Made by a program: the position numbers and the translations under genes. A model generated the notes under the pieces. That model did not search any database. It was not told the origin of the DNA and saw only the letters and a list, made by a program, of their open reading frames with translations. A stretch of DNA of 8,381 nucleotides. Origin: Bacteroidota bacterium. GTDB taxonomy: Bacteria > Pseudomonadota > Alphaproteobacteria > Puniceispirillales > Puniceispirillaceae. Positions 7,441 through 8,381 of the stretch are shown here, piece by piece. The stretch lies in assembly GCA_009936825.1 (NCBI GenBank), contig JAACDV010000188.1, forward strand, positions 1 through 8,381. The letters are read 5' to 3'. How positions within the stretch are numbered: the stretch's first letter is position 1; every line of letters begins with the position of its first letter.

Positions 7441-7812
7441 TTATTTTTCGCCGCGCCGTTTTAAGCTTCTGGCACTGATCCGGTGATCATAGCGTCGGCG
7501 CATCACACGGCCAAACCCGCCAAATACAGCCGCCATAAACAGTAAATCCAGTGCGGCTGGCCATCCAAGGAAGGTGGAAATAACCGGCAGCCACAGAAAC
7601 GGTTCACACCCTAGGCCGACAATCAACGCGCACGGGTCGACATACCGGCTGACGAGGTTTTGCGTGAACAGAAGTGAGTTGATATGATGGTTTGCCCAAA
7701 ATGTGCCAAGCGCAAGGCTGGCTTCGCTGGTCGCGGTCAGGTCGAGCCAGATCGCGTAAATCGCGAGCAGCCCGAACAGATATCCTAGAATGCGAAAAAT
7801 CCATCTAACCAT
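7441..7812 (-). CDS. Small membrane protein of unknown function (123 aa, two predicted helices)
   Basis: I do not recognise a named family. The start is the first ATG of the frame (MVRWIFRILGYLF, at 7812), with GAGGGT 12 bases upstream. The frame is open back to a TTG at 7986, but the extra 58 residues are polar and unlike a membrane protein start. Residues about 5-23 form a hydrophobic helix, preceded by R3 and R7, so the N-terminus should be cytoplasmic. Residues 24-70 would be a periplasmic loop with two cysteines (C61 and C69) and a YVDP motif (57-60). Residues about 71-100 form a second, long hydrophobic segment with two internal prolines, and the tail 102-123 is strongly basic (RVMRRRYDHR, SLKRRGEK), hence cytoplasmic. 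The layout resembles small two-helix alphaproteobacterial proteins annotated only as hypothetical. It is convergent with lepA, and no partner gene is visible. Confidence 0.7.
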   Translation of the reverse strand: MVRWIFRILGYLFGLLAIYAIWLDLTATSEASLALGTFWANHHINSLLFTQNLVSRYVDPCALIVGLGCEPFLWLPVISTFLGWPAALDLLFMAAVFGGFGRVMRRRYDHRISARSLKRRGEK

Positions 7813-8085
7813 GTCACCATACTGACCCTCACTGCCTGCACGTTCAAGTGCTAAATGTTTGGCGGTGATAGTTGGCGCTAGAAGGCGTTTGCGGCAGGGC
7901 AAATGATCCGATTGTGAATACAGGCCCGGATCAGCAGAATAAAGATTAAGGCGGCGGGCAGGCCAAGCGGTGCAGCGATGTTTCAAACAGGTTCAATCTG
8001 GTCATTGATCTAGGCCTTTGGGACTGATAGATTGCGCCGCATCAGGCATCGGCACGCCGGTTAGACGGTTGCTATCAAATGCCAA
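7813..8085. other. Intergenic region between the membrane protein gene and tRNA-Ser
   Basis: A divergent spacer with no convincing gene. It should hold the promoter of the membrane gene (minus) and of the tRNA (plus). A possible plus-strand promoter is TTGATC (8005-8010) with TAGATT (8028-8033) at 17-bp spacing, four of six matches in each box, which would start transcription about 45 bases before the tRNA. No better pair was seen. Confidence 0.3.
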
Positions 8086-8175
8086 GGAGGGGTGGCCGAG
8101 TGGCTTAAGGCGCACGCTTGGAAAGCGTGTTGGGGTTAACGCCTCACCGGGGTTCGAATCCCCGTCCCTCCGCCA
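8086..8175 (+). tRNA. tRNA-Ser (anticodon GGA), with encoded CCA
   Basis: A complete class II cloverleaf. The acceptor stem pairs 8086-8092 with 8165-8171 (six Watson-Crick pairs and one G-U). The D stem is GCC 8095-8097 with GGC 8109-8111. The anticodon stem is 8113-8117 with 8125-8129, with loop TTGGAAA and anticodon GGA at 8120-8122. The long variable arm typical of serine tRNAs has a five-pair stem (8131-8135 with 8142-8146). The T stem 8148-8152 pairs with 8160-8164 around the loop TTCGAAT. Discriminator G is at 8172, followed by CCA 8173-8175. It reads UCC and UCU codons. It is a single isolated tRNA gene. Serine tRNA genes are common attachment sites, but no integrase or repeated 3' end is seen here. 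Confidence 0.97.
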
Positions 8176-8200
8176 TAATTTTGCAAATCCTCCACCGTTT

Positions 8201-8225
8201 ATTTTGACGAAGACGTTGTCAAAAT
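8201..8225. repeat. Perfect 8-bp inverted repeat downstream of tRNA-Ser
   Basis: ATTTTGAC (8201-8208) and GTCAAAAT (8218-8225) are exact reverse complements, separated by nine bases. The stem is AT-rich and is not followed by a T run, so it is not a standard intrinsic terminator. It could be an operator-like dyad or a weak hairpin at the end of the tRNA transcript. Confidence 0.45.
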
Positions 8226-8381
8226 GCCATGTGATGCATAACCGTCAAGCGGATGATTTCTGGCGAACTCTTGAAATATTTGAAGGTGTTTTGTGGTGTC
8301 ATCCAGAAAAATTAAGGGCAACCAAAGCGACGGCAAGTTTGCCTGACAACACCAATTAAACGTTAGGGCGCACCTTTATCC

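Noticed and set aside
7813..7986. Longer start of the membrane protein at a TTG, adding 58 residues
   Set aside because: The extension is polar and of mixed composition. The ATG at 7812 directly precedes the natural membrane helix start.
8018..8359. 113-codon open frame running through tRNA-Ser, including a 41-codon part from an ATG at 8234
   Set aside because: Most of it is translated tRNA. The remaining 41 residues match nothing I recognise, and there is no ribosome binding site. I treat the region after the tRNA as non-coding.
8086..8381. tRNA-Ser as an attachment site for an integrated element
   Set aside because: No second copy of the tRNA 3' end and no integrase appear in the window. 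Only about 200 bases are visible downstream.

Overview
This window looks like an ordinary chromosomal segment of a mid-GC alphaproteobacterium. The PheT, LeuA and LepA sequences and a two-helix membrane protein of a type I associate with alphaproteobacteria all point that way. A marine SAR116-like lineage would fit, but I cannot establish that from sequence alone. All the genes are housekeeping or metabolic. I see no transposase, integrase, phage gene, CRISPR array, defence system or gene cluster that would make a new biological system. The points of interest are small: one broken essential gene and several short repeat or hairpin structures between genes.

Layout: (1) 2-2271, plus strand: pheT, the beta subunit of phenylalanyl-tRNA synthetase. 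The window edge cuts off its N-terminus, and a missing T near 875-878 splits it into two reading frames. (2) 2263-2310: a degenerate 12-bp tandem repeat that carries the pheT stop and three further in-frame TAG codons. (3) 2312-3493, minus: an exported PQQ-dependent aldose sugar dehydrogenase-type beta-propeller protein. (4) 3518-5233, minus: leuA, 2-isopropylmalate synthase, 24 bp upstream of the dehydrogenase and probably cotranscribed with it. (5) 5234-5616: a divergent intergenic region between leuA and lepA, holding four 16-17-bp tandem repeats just ahead of leuA and an extended palindrome ahead of lepA. (6) 5617-7419, plus: lepA (elongation factor 4). (7) 7441-7812, minus: a small membrane protein of unknown function, convergent with lepA. 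(8) 8086-8175, plus: tRNA-Ser(GGA) with encoded CCA. (9) 8176-8381: no convincing gene, only a perfect 8-bp inverted repeat at 8201-8225.

Functionally, pheT, lepA and tRNA-Ser all serve translation, and leuA commits carbon to leucine synthesis. The dehydrogenase is a periplasmic oxidoreductase with no evident biochemical link to LeuA. The leuA leader with its tandem repeat array is the best candidate for an undescribed regulatory element. The pheT frameshift is most economically a sequencing or assembly error.
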